Assembly (NCBI RefSeq): GCF_035515275.1
Contig: NZ_DATJBQ010000094.1
Location: 1-12,017 of the forward strand
Reading direction: 5' to 3'
Origin: Pusillimonas sp035515275
GTDB lineage: Bacteria; Pseudomonadota; Gammaproteobacteria; Burkholderiales; Burkholderiaceae_B
Length of the DNA: 12,017 nt
Position numbers and translations under genes: made by a program
Notes under the pieces: model-generated
Database searches by the model: none
The model's input: only the letters and a program-made list of their open reading frames with translations
What the model was told of the DNA's origin: nothing
In this document: one piece after another, positions 6,333 to 12,017 of the stretch
How the letters are laid out: every line of letters begins with the position of its first letter
Position numbering within the stretch: the stretch's first letter is position 1

Positions 6333-7340
6333 ATGACTCACCTCGAACTCGTATTGTGGGCCGGACTGACCGTTGGTCTGGTCTTCGGCGCCTGCGGGCA
6401 GATCTCGGGCTTCTGCCTGCAGCGCGGGCTGGCCGAGTTCTGGTCCGGCAGGCACGGCTATAAGTTGCACAGCTTTACCATGGCGCTTGCCGTTGCCCTG
6501 ATCGGTACTGATGTGCTCGCGGCAACCGGCGCAGTTGATCTCTCGCAATCGCTGTATTTAATGCCGTCGTACTCGTGGCTGCTGCTACCTTTGGGCGGAC
6601 TCATGTTCGGTTACGGCATGTCGCTGGCCAACGGTTGCGGGGCCCGGGCATTGGTGCTGCTGGGCCAGGGCAACCTGCGTTCGCTGGTTGTGCTGCTGTG
6701 CCTGGGTATTGCCGCCTATATGACCCTGACGGGCATTCTGGCGCCGTTACGTCTTTGGCTCGGCTCGCTAACAGCTGTCACGCCCGGTGCTGTTTCGGTA
6801 CCCGCCGGGTTGCCGCGCTCGGTCGTCGTGTGGCTGGCGGCTGCTATGTTGCTGGGGTTCGCACTGCGCAAACGCGAGTCGGGCCGGCGCACCAGCGATC
6901 TGATCAGCGGCGTGGTTGTAGGGCTGCTGATCGTAGCCGGCTGGATGGTAACCGGATGGCTGGGGGCCGACGACTTCGACCCCACGCCGGTCACCTCGCT
7001 CACCTTCGTCGCCCCCATAGGCGATACAATTCAATATGCCATGATCGCCACCGGCATGAGCCTGCGCTTTGGCGTGGCGGTGGTGCTGGGCGTGGTACTC
7101 GGCTCGTTCATTGCCTCGTTGTGGCGTAAACAATGCTGCCTTGAAGGCTTCGACACCACCCGCAGCATGCCGCGATATATTGTCGGCGGCCTGCTTATGG
7201 GTGTGGGTGGTGCCTTGGCATTCGGTTGCTCGATCGGGCAAGGCTTAACGGGTCTTTCCACCTTGTCATACAGCTCGCTTATCGCGTCATTGGCCATTGT
7301 TGCGGGTGCCCGCTTAAATTTCAAAGGCAGGTCTGCCTAA
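6333..7340 (+). CDS. YeeE/YedE-family sulfur-compound membrane transporter
   Basis: A 335-residue polytopic inner-membrane protein with about nine or ten hydrophobic segments. It shows the repeated cysteine-bearing motifs of the YeeE/YedE family (TsuA, thiosulfate uptake): FGACGQISGFCLQRGL (18-33; Cys21, Cys28), SLANGCGARALVLLGQGN (97-114; Cys102) and AFGCSIGQGLTGLSTL (296-311; Cys299). In TsuA such cysteines relay thiosulfate through the membrane. An extra Cys268-Cys269 pair lies in a cytoplasmic-looking loop (WRKQCCLEGFD). The full-length form contains both halves, unlike split two-gene versions. Between fccB and a soxYZ fusion, the probable substrate is thiosulfate or another sulfane-sulfur species made or used in the periplasm (inference). 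Start is 3 bases after the fccB stop with no clear ribosome binding site, suggesting translational coupling. Confidence 0.9.
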   Translation: MTHLELVLWAGLTVGLVFGACGQISGFCLQRGLAEFWSGRHGYKLHSFTMALAVALIGTDVLAATGAVDLSQSLYLMPSYSWLLLPLGGLMFGYGMSLANGCGARALVLLGQGNLRSLVVLLCLGIAAYMTLTGILAPLRLWLGSLTAVTPGAVSVPAGLPRSVVVWLAAAMLLGFALRKRESGRRTSDLISGVVVGLLIVAGWMVTGWLGADDFDPTPVTSLTFVAPIGDTIQYAMIATGMSLRFGVAVVLGVVLGSFIASLWRKQCCLEGFDTTRSMPRYIVGGLLMGVGGALAFGCSIGQGLTGLSTLSYSSLIASLAIVAGARLNFKGRSA

Positions 7341-7351
7341 TATTAAAATCG

Positions 7352-8167
7352 ATGTTTTCTGATCCAAACGTGTTCCCATCCCCTTCACACCAGCACCTTC
7401 GGCGTCGGCTGCTGAAAGCTGCCGGGGCGTCGTTGTTGCTGGTTCCGGGCGTGGCCTTGGCCGACGCCTGGCGCCGCATCGACGCCATCAGCAAAACCCT
7501 GGGTAACGGCCAAATTACACAAGGCGGCATCGATATTTCACTGCCCCTGGTGGCTGAAGACGGCTCGTCGGTACCGCTTGCCATTTCGTCCAGCCGCCCG
7601 GGCAGCGCAGCGCGCATTCAGAAGCTGTTTATCTTTGCCAGCGGCAACCCCACGCCCGAAGTCGCCAAGTTCGAGTTCGGCCCCGAGATGCCGACCGTCA
7701 ATCTTGCGACCCGAATCCGCCTCAGCGAATCACAAACCGTGGTGGTGGTGGCGCGCACCGAAGACGGCGAAACCCTGTTGGCCCAGCGCGATGTACGGGT
7801 CACCACCAGCGGCTGCGTTGCCCCGGCCAGGGCGGATGCTTCCAGCGAAATGACCGCGCGCGTGCGCGTACCCAAAACCTGGAAAACCGGCTCGCCCGCT
7901 GAAGTCGTTTCGATGATCAATCATCCGATGACGACCGGGCTGGCGCAGGACGCCACCGGCCGGACCCCGCCACAACGCATCATAGAAACGTTCCAGGTGT
8001 CGCTGGACGGTCGCCCGCTCATACAAGCCACATTTTTTCGCTCGTTGGCGGCCAACCCCTACCTGCGTTTTGAAGTGGCACCGCAACAATCGGGCCAAAT
8101 GCGCTTTGTCTGGACCGAAGACACCGGCCGGGCGGTTGAAGAGTCGGCCGCCGTTAAGGTCTCGTAA
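7352..8167 (+). CDS. Fused SoxY-SoxZ sulfur carrier protein
   Basis: A 271-residue precursor. Residues 17-38 look like a Tat/Sec export signal (RRRLLKAAGASLLLVPGVALA). Residues about 40-158 are SoxY-like (ISLPLVAEDGSSVPLAI, VAKFEFGPEMPTVNLATRIRL), ending in TTSGCVAPA. Residues about 167-271 are SoxZ-like (RVRVPKTWKTGSPAEVVSMINHPM, then LIQATFFRSLAANPYLRFEV and MRFVWTEDTG). In the classical system SoxY and SoxZ are separate, and thiosulfate is bound covalently to a Cys in a C-terminal GGCGG arm of SoxY. Here the only cysteine, Cys155, corresponds to that residue but lies inside the chain, in the link to SoxZ. The fused form probably still carries sulfur between FccB and other partners in the periplasm (inference). 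The start at 7352 is the only Met that gives a proper signal peptide; it follows the transporter stop by 11 bases and has no clear ribosome binding site. Confidence 0.9.
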   Translation: MFSDPNVFPSPSHQHLRRRLLKAAGASLLLVPGVALADAWRRIDAISKTLGNGQITQGGIDISLPLVAEDGSSVPLAISSSRPGSAARIQKLFIFASGNPTPEVAKFEFGPEMPTVNLATRIRLSESQTVVVVARTEDGETLLAQRDVRVTTSGCVAPARADASSEMTARVRVPKTWKTGSPAEVVSMINHPMTTGLAQDATGRTPPQRIIETFQVSLDGRPLIQATFFRSLAANPYLRFEVAPQQSGQMRFVWTEDTGRAVEESAAVKVS

Positions 8168-8289
8168 CGCCTTATGCCGCATGGTGCCGGCGTGCCCCGA
8201 CGCATTGTCCGTTGCGTCCTGCAGTAAAATTCCACACTTTCGCGGGGAATGCCCCCCCGCCTGTCGCTCGCCCCATGGAAGCCCTGCAC

Positions 8290-9648
8290 ATGTCCGCCAC
8301 ATCACCTACCCAAACTGCAGCACAGCCCGCCAACTCACGGTCCAGGGTCATTCTTGCCAGCCTGGTGGGCACCACGATTGAGTTCTATGATTTCTACGTG
8401 TATGCCACAGCCGCGGTGCTGGTCTTCCCGCATCTGTTTTTCCCTCCGGGAAACGAAACCGTAGCGCTGCTGTCGTCGTTCGCCATTTTCGGTGCCGCCA
8501 TGATCGCACGCCCTCTGGGCGCGGTGTTCTTCGGGCATCTGGGCGACAAGGTGGGACGCAAGACCACCTTGGTCGCGGCCTTGCTGACCATGGGAGTCGC
8601 CACCTTCCTGATCGGGCTTTTACCCACTTATTACATGGTTGGGTGGCTGGCCCCGACCCTGCTGGTCATACTGCGTCTGGCCCAGGGCTTTGCCATTGGC
8701 GGCGAATGGTCGGGCGCGGCTCTGGTGGCAACCGAGAATGCCCCAAGCGGCAAGCGTGCTCTTTACGGTACGTTTCCACAATTGGGGGCGCCGCTGGGCT
8801 TCATCATTGCTAACGGCCTGTTCCTGATCGTGGCGGCCCTGCTGCCCTCCGACGACCCGTCACGCCCTTCTCAGGCCTTTCTTGACTGGGGTTGGCGCAT
8901 TCCCTTCCTGTTCTCTGCCGTGATGGTCATTGTGGGCCTATGGGTGCGATTGAACCTGGTTGAAAGCACGGCATTCTCCAAAGCGGTTACCACCGGCAAA
9001 GTGGTGAAGCTGCCACTGCGTGAAGTCGTGCGCACCCATTGGCGCGAACTCATCCTTGGCACCTTTTACATGTTGGCCACCTACGTGCTGTTTTATCTGA
9101 TGACGACATTCTCGCTCAGTTACGGCCGGGCACCACTGGATCCCGCCACCGGACAATTGCCCGGGCTCGGCTACAGTTATAACGATTTCGTGCTGATGCT
9201 GATATTTGCCGTCGTGTTCTTCGGCATCTTCACCTTGCTATCGGGGCCGTGGGCAGACCGTTTCGGGCGACGCAAAACGCTTATTGTCATCACCCTGGCC
9301 ATTATCGTGTTTGGCCTGGTCTGGACGCCGTTGCTTAGCGGCGGTTTCGTCGGCGTCATGTCCTGGCTGGTTATCGGTTTTGTTCTGATGGGTTGCACTT
9401 TCGGCCCCATGGGCGCCCTGCTGCCCGAACTGTTTCCGACAAACATCCGATATACCGGATCGGGCATTTCGTATAACGTTTCTTCTATTCTAGGCGCCGC
9501 GGTGGCCCCCTTTATCGCAGTGTGGCTCTGGAATACGGGCGACGGGAGCCCAACCATGGTCGGCTGGTATCTGTCCGCCATGGGGCTTCTGACGCTGATC
9601 GCACTGATTGTTGGTAAAGAAACCAAAGAGATCGACATAAATAGCTAG
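8290..9648 (+). CDS. MFS transporter, metabolite:H+ symporter (MHS) type
   Basis: A 452-residue inner-membrane protein with about 12 transmembrane helices. Signature parts are VGTTIEFYDFYVYATAAVL (26-44), typical of the MHS/ShiA/ProP-like group; motif A GHLGDKVGRKTT (82-93) between helices 2 and 3, with its pseudo-repeat WADRFGRRKTL (321-331); RLAQGFAIGGEWSGAALVATEN (129-150); and a late FGPMGALLPELFPTNIRYTGSGI segment in the second half. MHS members import organic acids, shikimate, citrate, proline/betaine or aromatic acids with protons; the substrate cannot be read from the sequence. I chose ATG 8290 because GGAAG (8277-8281) stands eight bases before it; ATG 8275 is five codons upstream and the frame is open to 8212. 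A 122-base gap and its own ribosome binding site suggest it may be transcribed separately from the sulfur operon. Confidence 0.92.
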   Translation: MSATSPTQTAAQPANSRSRVILASLVGTTIEFYDFYVYATAAVLVFPHLFFPPGNETVALLSSFAIFGAAMIARPLGAVFFGHLGDKVGRKTTLVAALLTMGVATFLIGLLPTYYMVGWLAPTLLVILRLAQGFAIGGEWSGAALVATENAPSGKRALYGTFPQLGAPLGFIIANGLFLIVAALLPSDDPSRPSQAFLDWGWRIPFLFSAVMVIVGLWVRLNLVESTAFSKAVTTGKVVKLPLREVVRTHWRELILGTFYMLATYVLFYLMTTFSLSYGRAPLDPATGQLPGLGYSYNDFVLMLIFAVVFFGIFTLLSGPWADRFGRRKTLIVITLAIIVFGLVWTPLLSGGFVGVMSWLVIGFVLMGCTFGPMGALLPELFPTNIRYTGSGISYNVSSILGAAVAPFIAVWLWNTGDGSPTMVGWYLSAMGLLTLIALIVGKETKEIDINS

Positions 9649-9654
9649 CAATGT

Positions 9655-9687
9655 AAAAAATCGACACAAAATACTGGCGATTTTTTT
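9655..9687 (+). terminator. Possible intrinsic terminator after the MFS gene
   Basis: Seven bases after the MFS stop codon, AAAAAATCG (9655-9663) pairs with CGATTTTTT (9678-9686) around a 14-base loop and runs into seven T residues. On either strand the stem ends in a T-run, so it could act in both directions, but the GC core is only a few pairs, so strength is uncertain. Confidence 0.4.
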
Positions 9688-9757
9688 GCGAAGGCATGAT
9701 ACTTGCTGTTGTTACAGCCGTTTTCCAAGCGTCTTACCAACCGTCACGGAGGGTATC

Positions 9758-9877
9758 ATGTCGTACGAGAGTATTCCGCTGGTGTTGTATGGGCTGGGCG
9801 TAACGCTGTTAATTGCCGTGGCCATGCTGAACCGATCCGACCAATCTATCGAAGCAGGCGGCTCTCAGCATTCTTAA
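9758..9877 (+). CDS. Short single-pass membrane protein, function unknown
   Basis: A 39-residue product: a short N-terminus (MSYESI), one hydrophobic helix of about 20 residues (PLVLYGLGVTLLIAVAMLN, 7-25) and a polar, Ser/Gln/Gly-rich tail. The ribosome binding site GGAGGG (9748-9753), four bases before the ATG, is the strongest in the window and argues that this is translated; an in-frame start at 9686 lacks such a site and would add an unlikely cysteine-rich extension. By the positive-inside rule there is an Arg after the helix and no charge except Glu4 before it, so the tail is probably cytoplasmic. It lies between a possible terminator and a glycine-rich membrane protein gene, 92 bases from the latter. 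I do not recognise a named family. Confidence 0.7.
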   Translation: MSYESIPLVLYGLGVTLLIAVAMLNRSDQSIEAGGSQHS

Positions 9878-9969
9878 AGATGTCGTAACCACGCTGTTCG
9901 GGCGGCATGGTTATTGCTGTATGGGTGGAACAGACAAGTTCCGTGAATCCAACACAAAAAGGATCCCCT

Positions 9970-10536
9970 ATGGCACTGATCATCGCCGCCCGGTTCGATA
10001 CCTTCGAACAAGCCGAAGCGGCCGCGCAGGCTCTTATGAACCACGGCGTGACCAGTGACGATCTTCACACCTTCTTTGTCAACCCCGCCGGTTGGCACGA
10101 CAACTACCCCTTGGGCGGCGACCGCGCCGCAGATCCCAATTCGAAGGGGGCCCCCGTTACTGCCATCGCCGGAGCGGCCCTGCTTGGGCTGGTTGGCGCG
10201 GTGATCGGAGGGGGATTAGGTTGGCTCTTCAGCAGTTCGTCCCTGCTTGTCGTCGGAGGCATCGCGGTGGGTGCTTACGTCGGCTCGCTGGCAGGCGCCA
10301 TGCACTCATTGGGCAAGTCACGCCCCCAGCAGGGGTTCGCCGCCGCCCGGCGCAAAGTCACTGAAGGACGGCGATCGGGAGTATTGCTGGCGGTACACAC
10401 CACACCCGAGAAACAGAACGACATCGCCACCTTGCTGCGCAACGCGGGTGGCAAAGAAGTTGAGCGTGCGCACGGCCGTTGGAACCAGGGCCGCTGGGAA
10501 GACTTCGACCCCCTGCGCAGCCCGCATCCCCAATGA
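9970..10536 (+). CDS. Glycine-rich membrane protein with flanking soluble segments, function unknown
   Basis: A 188-residue protein. Residues 1-58 are soluble and resemble an alpha/beta permuted domain seen in stress-type proteins (IIAARFDTFEQAEAAAQALMNHGV; HTFFVNPAGWHD). Residues 62-112 hold two glycine-zipper-like hydrophobic stretches (AIAGAALLGLVGAVIGGGLGWLF and LLVVGGIAVGAYVGSLAGAM). Residues 124-171 form a second soluble part (RRSGVLLAVHTTPEKQNDIATLLRNAGGKEVERAHGRW) that mirrors the first in strand-helix pattern, ending with WEDFDPLR. Such a layout is found in conserved Burkholderiales hypothetical proteins with glycine-zipper domains, often linked to envelope or general stress; I cannot assign a specific role. 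AAAGGA (9958-9963), six bases before the ATG, fixes the start at 9970 rather than at the upstream Met at 9907. The gene is convergent with the CinA-domain gene, only 10 bases away. Confidence 0.88.
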   Translation: MALIIAARFDTFEQAEAAAQALMNHGVTSDDLHTFFVNPAGWHDNYPLGGDRAADPNSKGAPVTAIAGAALLGLVGAVIGGGLGWLFSSSSLLVVGGIAVGAYVGSLAGAMHSLGKSRPQQGFAAARRKVTEGRRSGVLLAVHTTPEKQNDIATLLRNAGGKEVERAHGRWNQGRWEDFDPLRSPHPQ

Positions 10537-10546
10537 AGTCGCACGA

Positions 10547-11059
10547 TCACCGACGCGTCAGTTGCTCAAAATAACGCGGCACGGACTCCAGCGCATAGTA
10601 AGCGCTGGCTTCACGTATCTGGCTGCGATCACCTTGAAAACGTCGGGTTTCTGAAAACAACGCCAAGCGGGATTGCTCGCAGTCAACCGGCTTTGCCAGA
10701 CGAAACGCCCACGCAAAGCATTGGGTGCCGGCCGGCACGTCTTTATCGGTATCGTCCGCCAATCCGGTGTTGGCGATCGCCATGTTGGCCCGTTCACTAT
10801 TGGCCAGCGCACCTGCCGCCATTTCGCGCGCAACTTGCTCGCTGGTCAGGTTGTGGACCTGAAGGGTTTGTTCGCTGACCCCAAGGCACTGCTTTTTGGC
10901 TTCTGGCGAATACACCACAAATGCGCAATCCAGTAAGCCTCCCGCTCCGGGCACATCGGCCAGATGCGCAGCAATCAATCCCGCAGTGCAAGACTCTGCC
11001 GTTACCAGCAAAAGGCCGTGCCGCTCCATGAAGAGCGCCACGGCTTGCAGCCCGCTCAT
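10547..11059 (-). CDS. CinA C-terminal-domain protein (PncC-like, possible nicotinamide-nucleotide amidase)
   Basis: A 170-residue single-domain member of the CinA-C family, cytoplasmic. Recognisable elements are LLVTAESCTAGLIAAHLADVPGAG (17-40; canonical TAESCTGG), CAFVVYSPEAKKQCLGV (45-61; Tyr50, Ser51, Lys55), and FQGDRSQIREASAYYAL (141-157). Active members hydrolyse NMN to nicotinate mononucleotide and ammonia in pyridine-nucleotide recycling. The loop normally reading like SGIAGPGGG is replaced by ANTGLADDTDKDVPAGTQ (96-113), so activity or substrate may differ; E. coli has similar paralogues (YdeJ type) whose activity is doubtful as I recall. The start ATG overlaps the TGA of the upstream lipoprotein gene by four bases (ATGA, plus-strand 11056-11059), so the two are co-translated. 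It is the second gene of a two-gene minus-strand operon. Confidence 0.88.
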   Translation of the reverse strand: MSGLQAVALFMERHGLLLVTAESCTAGLIAAHLADVPGAGGLLDCAFVVYSPEAKKQCLGVSEQTLQVHNLTSEQVAREMAAGALANSERANMAIANTGLADDTDKDVPAGTQCFAWAFRLAKPVDCEQSRLALFSETRRFQGDRSQIREASAYYALESVPRYFEQLTRR

Positions 11060-11511
11060 TGCGGGGTGGTGGTTGTGGGGTGGGTTCGAACGGGCCCGGC
11101 CACCACGCAGTTATTGGCAATAATATTGCTGACGGTGGTCCGCTGACCATTCACGTTCTGGGCGACGTCCTGGGTCAGCATATTTCCATGGGTTTCGCCA
11201 ACGCTGTCGTAAGTGAACTTGTCAGTGGTCCAGGTGTAGCCATTGCCGCGGAAGGTATTGCCAACCATGTCGGCATTGCTGGCCGTGGCACGGGTCAAAT
11301 CCACCGCCTGGTTGTTGTAAATAACTTTGGCTGCCAGCGCCTCGGTCCCCTGGAAGGTGTACTGCACCGTCAGGGGCTGCTGGGCACCTTGCGGCCCGCA
11401 AGCATAATGCACGGTTTTTTGCGAAAGCTGGGTTGCGTCCCGGGGTGTAGTGCAACCAATCAGCCCAATGCACATCACCATCCCGGTAGCGGCCATAAGG
11501 GTCTTGTTCAT
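11056..11511 (-). CDS. Predicted lipoprotein with MliC-like domain
   Basis: A 151-residue precursor with a lipoprotein signal: hydrophobic segment 5-18, lipobox LIGC and lipidated Cys20, followed by Thr-Thr, which favours the outer membrane. The mature part has the pattern of the MliC/PliC lysozyme-inhibitor fold: VHYACGPQGAQQPLTVQYTF (34-53), AAKVIYNNQAVDLTRA (60-75), FRGNGYTWTTDKFTY (87-101) and a C-terminal strand with NNCVV. Cys38 and Cys135 would form the usual disulfide. MliC proteins bind C-type lysozymes in the periplasm and protect peptidoglycan; related adhesin-complex proteins exist. The match is by pattern only, and the Ser/Gly-rich inhibitory loop of MliC is not clearly present, so function is a guess. 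AAGGA (plus-strand 11520-11524), eight bases before the ATG, supports the start. The downstream CinA-domain gene overlaps its stop. Confidence 0.83.
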   Translation of the reverse strand: MNKTLMAATGMVMCIGLIGCTTPRDATQLSQKTVHYACGPQGAQQPLTVQYTFQGTEALAAKVIYNNQAVDLTRATASNADMVGNTFRGNGYTWTTDKFTYDSVGETHGNMLTQDVAQNVNGQRTTVSNIIANNCVVAGPVRTHPTTTTPQ

Positions 11512-11627
11512 GGCTTTGTTCCTTGAGTATGTCGTAGCCGCTACTTAGCAAGTAGCGCGCCCGGGCGATGTGTAGAATGCAGTTTCCGCCGCCGGCTGAC
11601 ATGGCGGCCAATACGAACCGTGTATCC

Positions 11628-11647
11628 TTAATGCAACCTTGCATTAA
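11628..11647. promoter_or_regulatory. Perfect palindrome upstream of the FMN reductase gene, candidate operator
   Basis: The arms TTAATGCAA (11628-11636) and TTGCATTAA (11639-11647) are exact reverse complements around CC. The site lies 38 bases before the start codon of the FMN reductase gene and about 116 bases from the divergent lipoprotein gene, within a 174-base intergenic region. No T-run follows on either strand, so it is not a terminator. A dimeric repressor (TetR, MarR or HxlR type) is the likely binder, but no regulator gene is visible in the window. Confidence 0.55.
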
Positions 11648-11685
11648 TGATCACATCCACCCGTCGTCTCCCAGGAGGTCGTAGT

Positions 11686-12017
11686 ATGTCCCTCAAGCTT
11701 CAAGTCATCATCTGCAGCACCCGCCCCGGCCGTGTCGGCCCGTCGGTAGGCAGCTGGTTTACCGATTTCGCCACTCAGCACGGGCAATTCGAGGCCTCAC
11801 TGATTGATCTGGCCGATTTCAACCTGCCGCTGTATGACGAAGCCAACCATCCGGTGCAGCGCAAATACGAAAAAGAACACACCAAGGCCTGGAGCGCCAG
11901 TGTCACGCAAGCCGATGCCTACGCGTTTGTAACGCCCGAGTACAACTACGGGCCACCGCCCTCGTTCGTCAATGCCCTTAATTATGTTTATAAAGAATGG
12001 AACTACAAACCTTGTGG
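11686..12017 (+). CDS. NADPH-dependent FMN reductase family oxidoreductase, N-terminal part (runs off the window)
   Basis: The first 110 codons are present; the gene continues past the right edge (full length is usually about 180-190). The flavodoxin-like fold starts with VIICSTRPGRVGPSVGSWF (7-25), whose STRPGR loop binds the FMN phosphate. Further parts are LIDLADFNLPLYDEANHP (39-56) and the family signature VTPEYNYGPPPSFVNALNYVYKEW (82-105), which contacts the isoalloxazine ring. Such proteins reduce quinones, azo dyes, chromate or free flavin with NAD(P)H in the cytoplasm and often serve in oxidative or electrophile stress. The start at 11686 is supported by AGGAGG (11673-11678) seven bases upstream. 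The perfect palindrome at 11628-11647 suggests induced expression. It is divergent from the lipoprotein-CinA pair. Confidence 0.92.
   Translation, partial: MSLKLQVIICSTRPGRVGPSVGSWFTDFATQHGQFEASLIDLADFNLPLYDEANHPVQRKYEKEHTKAWSASVTQADAYAFVTPEYNYGPPPSFVNALNYVYKEWNYKPC

Noticed and set aside
5826..6548. A 240-codon open frame on the minus strand across fccB and the transporter gene
   Set aside because: It lies opposite two well-supported genes, has no recognisable domain, and is explained by the GC-rich codon bias of the plus-strand genes.
7730..8305. A 191-codon minus-strand frame opposite the soxYZ fusion
   Set aside because: It is a shadow of the clearly assigned Sox carrier gene, and its product has no domain or signal peptide.
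9886..9913. TAACC/GGTTA inverted repeat in the gap before the glycine-rich protein gene
   Set aside because: Five pairs across an 18-base loop is within chance expectation; no promoter boxes fit around it.
10588..10608. Perfect hairpin CCAGCGC-atagtaa-GCGCTGG as a terminator between the convergent genes
   Set aside because: It lies inside the coding region of the CinA-domain gene (encoding part of ASAYYALES) and has no T-run on either strand.
11059..11526. A 155-codon plus-strand frame opposite the lipoprotein gene
   Set aside because: The minus-strand frame has a lipobox, a ribosome binding site and family-like motifs; the plus-strand product shows none.

Overview
The window looks like a chromosomal segment of a Burkholderiales betaproteobacterium, most likely Alcaligenaceae (Bordetella/Pusillimonas-like). 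This rests on GC-rich coding DNA, the family-level look of the proteins and the gene combination; it is inference, not a database match. Genes are tightly packed. I see no tRNA, rRNA, CRISPR array, insertion sequence or integrase.

Left part (1-1277): the start of a periplasmic substrate-binding protein gene (minus strand) meets an in-frame stop after about 96 codons, 18 bases from the window edge. It is divergent from a MarR-type regulator gene. A perfect 10+1+10 palindrome lies between them and covers -10-like boxes on both strands, so it is the probable MarR operator. A small lipoprotein gene follows on the minus strand.

Signalling operon (1563-4498): four plus-strand genes match the order and families of SiaA-SiaB-SiaC-SiaD, the partner-switching module known from Pseudomonas aeruginosa: PP2C/SpoIIE phosphatase, GHKL-like kinase, DUF1987 substrate protein and GGDEF diguanylate cyclase. 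In the known scheme SiaB phosphorylates SiaC, SiaA dephosphorylates it, and unphosphorylated SiaC activates SiaD to make c-di-GMP. This SiaA has no membrane segments; it carries what looks like a CBS-domain pair, which points to a cytoplasmic input. This SiaD lacks an RxxD inhibitory site at the usual place.

Sulfur operon (4683-8167): a monohaem cytochrome c, the FccB flavoprotein of flavocytochrome c sulfide dehydrogenase, a YeeE/YedE-type membrane transporter and a fused SoxY-SoxZ carrier follow each other with gaps of 3, 3 and 11 bases. The set suggests periplasmic oxidation of sulfide or a carrier-bound sulfur species, with sulfur transfer or uptake. No soxAX, soxB or soxCD is present here. 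Nested inverted repeats upstream could be an operator.

Right part (8290-12017): an MHS-type MFS transporter; a 39-residue single-pass membrane protein with a very strong ribosome binding site; a glycine-rich membrane protein; a minus-strand pair of an MliC-like lipoprotein and a CinA-C-domain protein joined by an ATGA overlap; and the first 110 codons of an NADPH-dependent FMN reductase, preceded by a perfect 9+2+9 palindrome.
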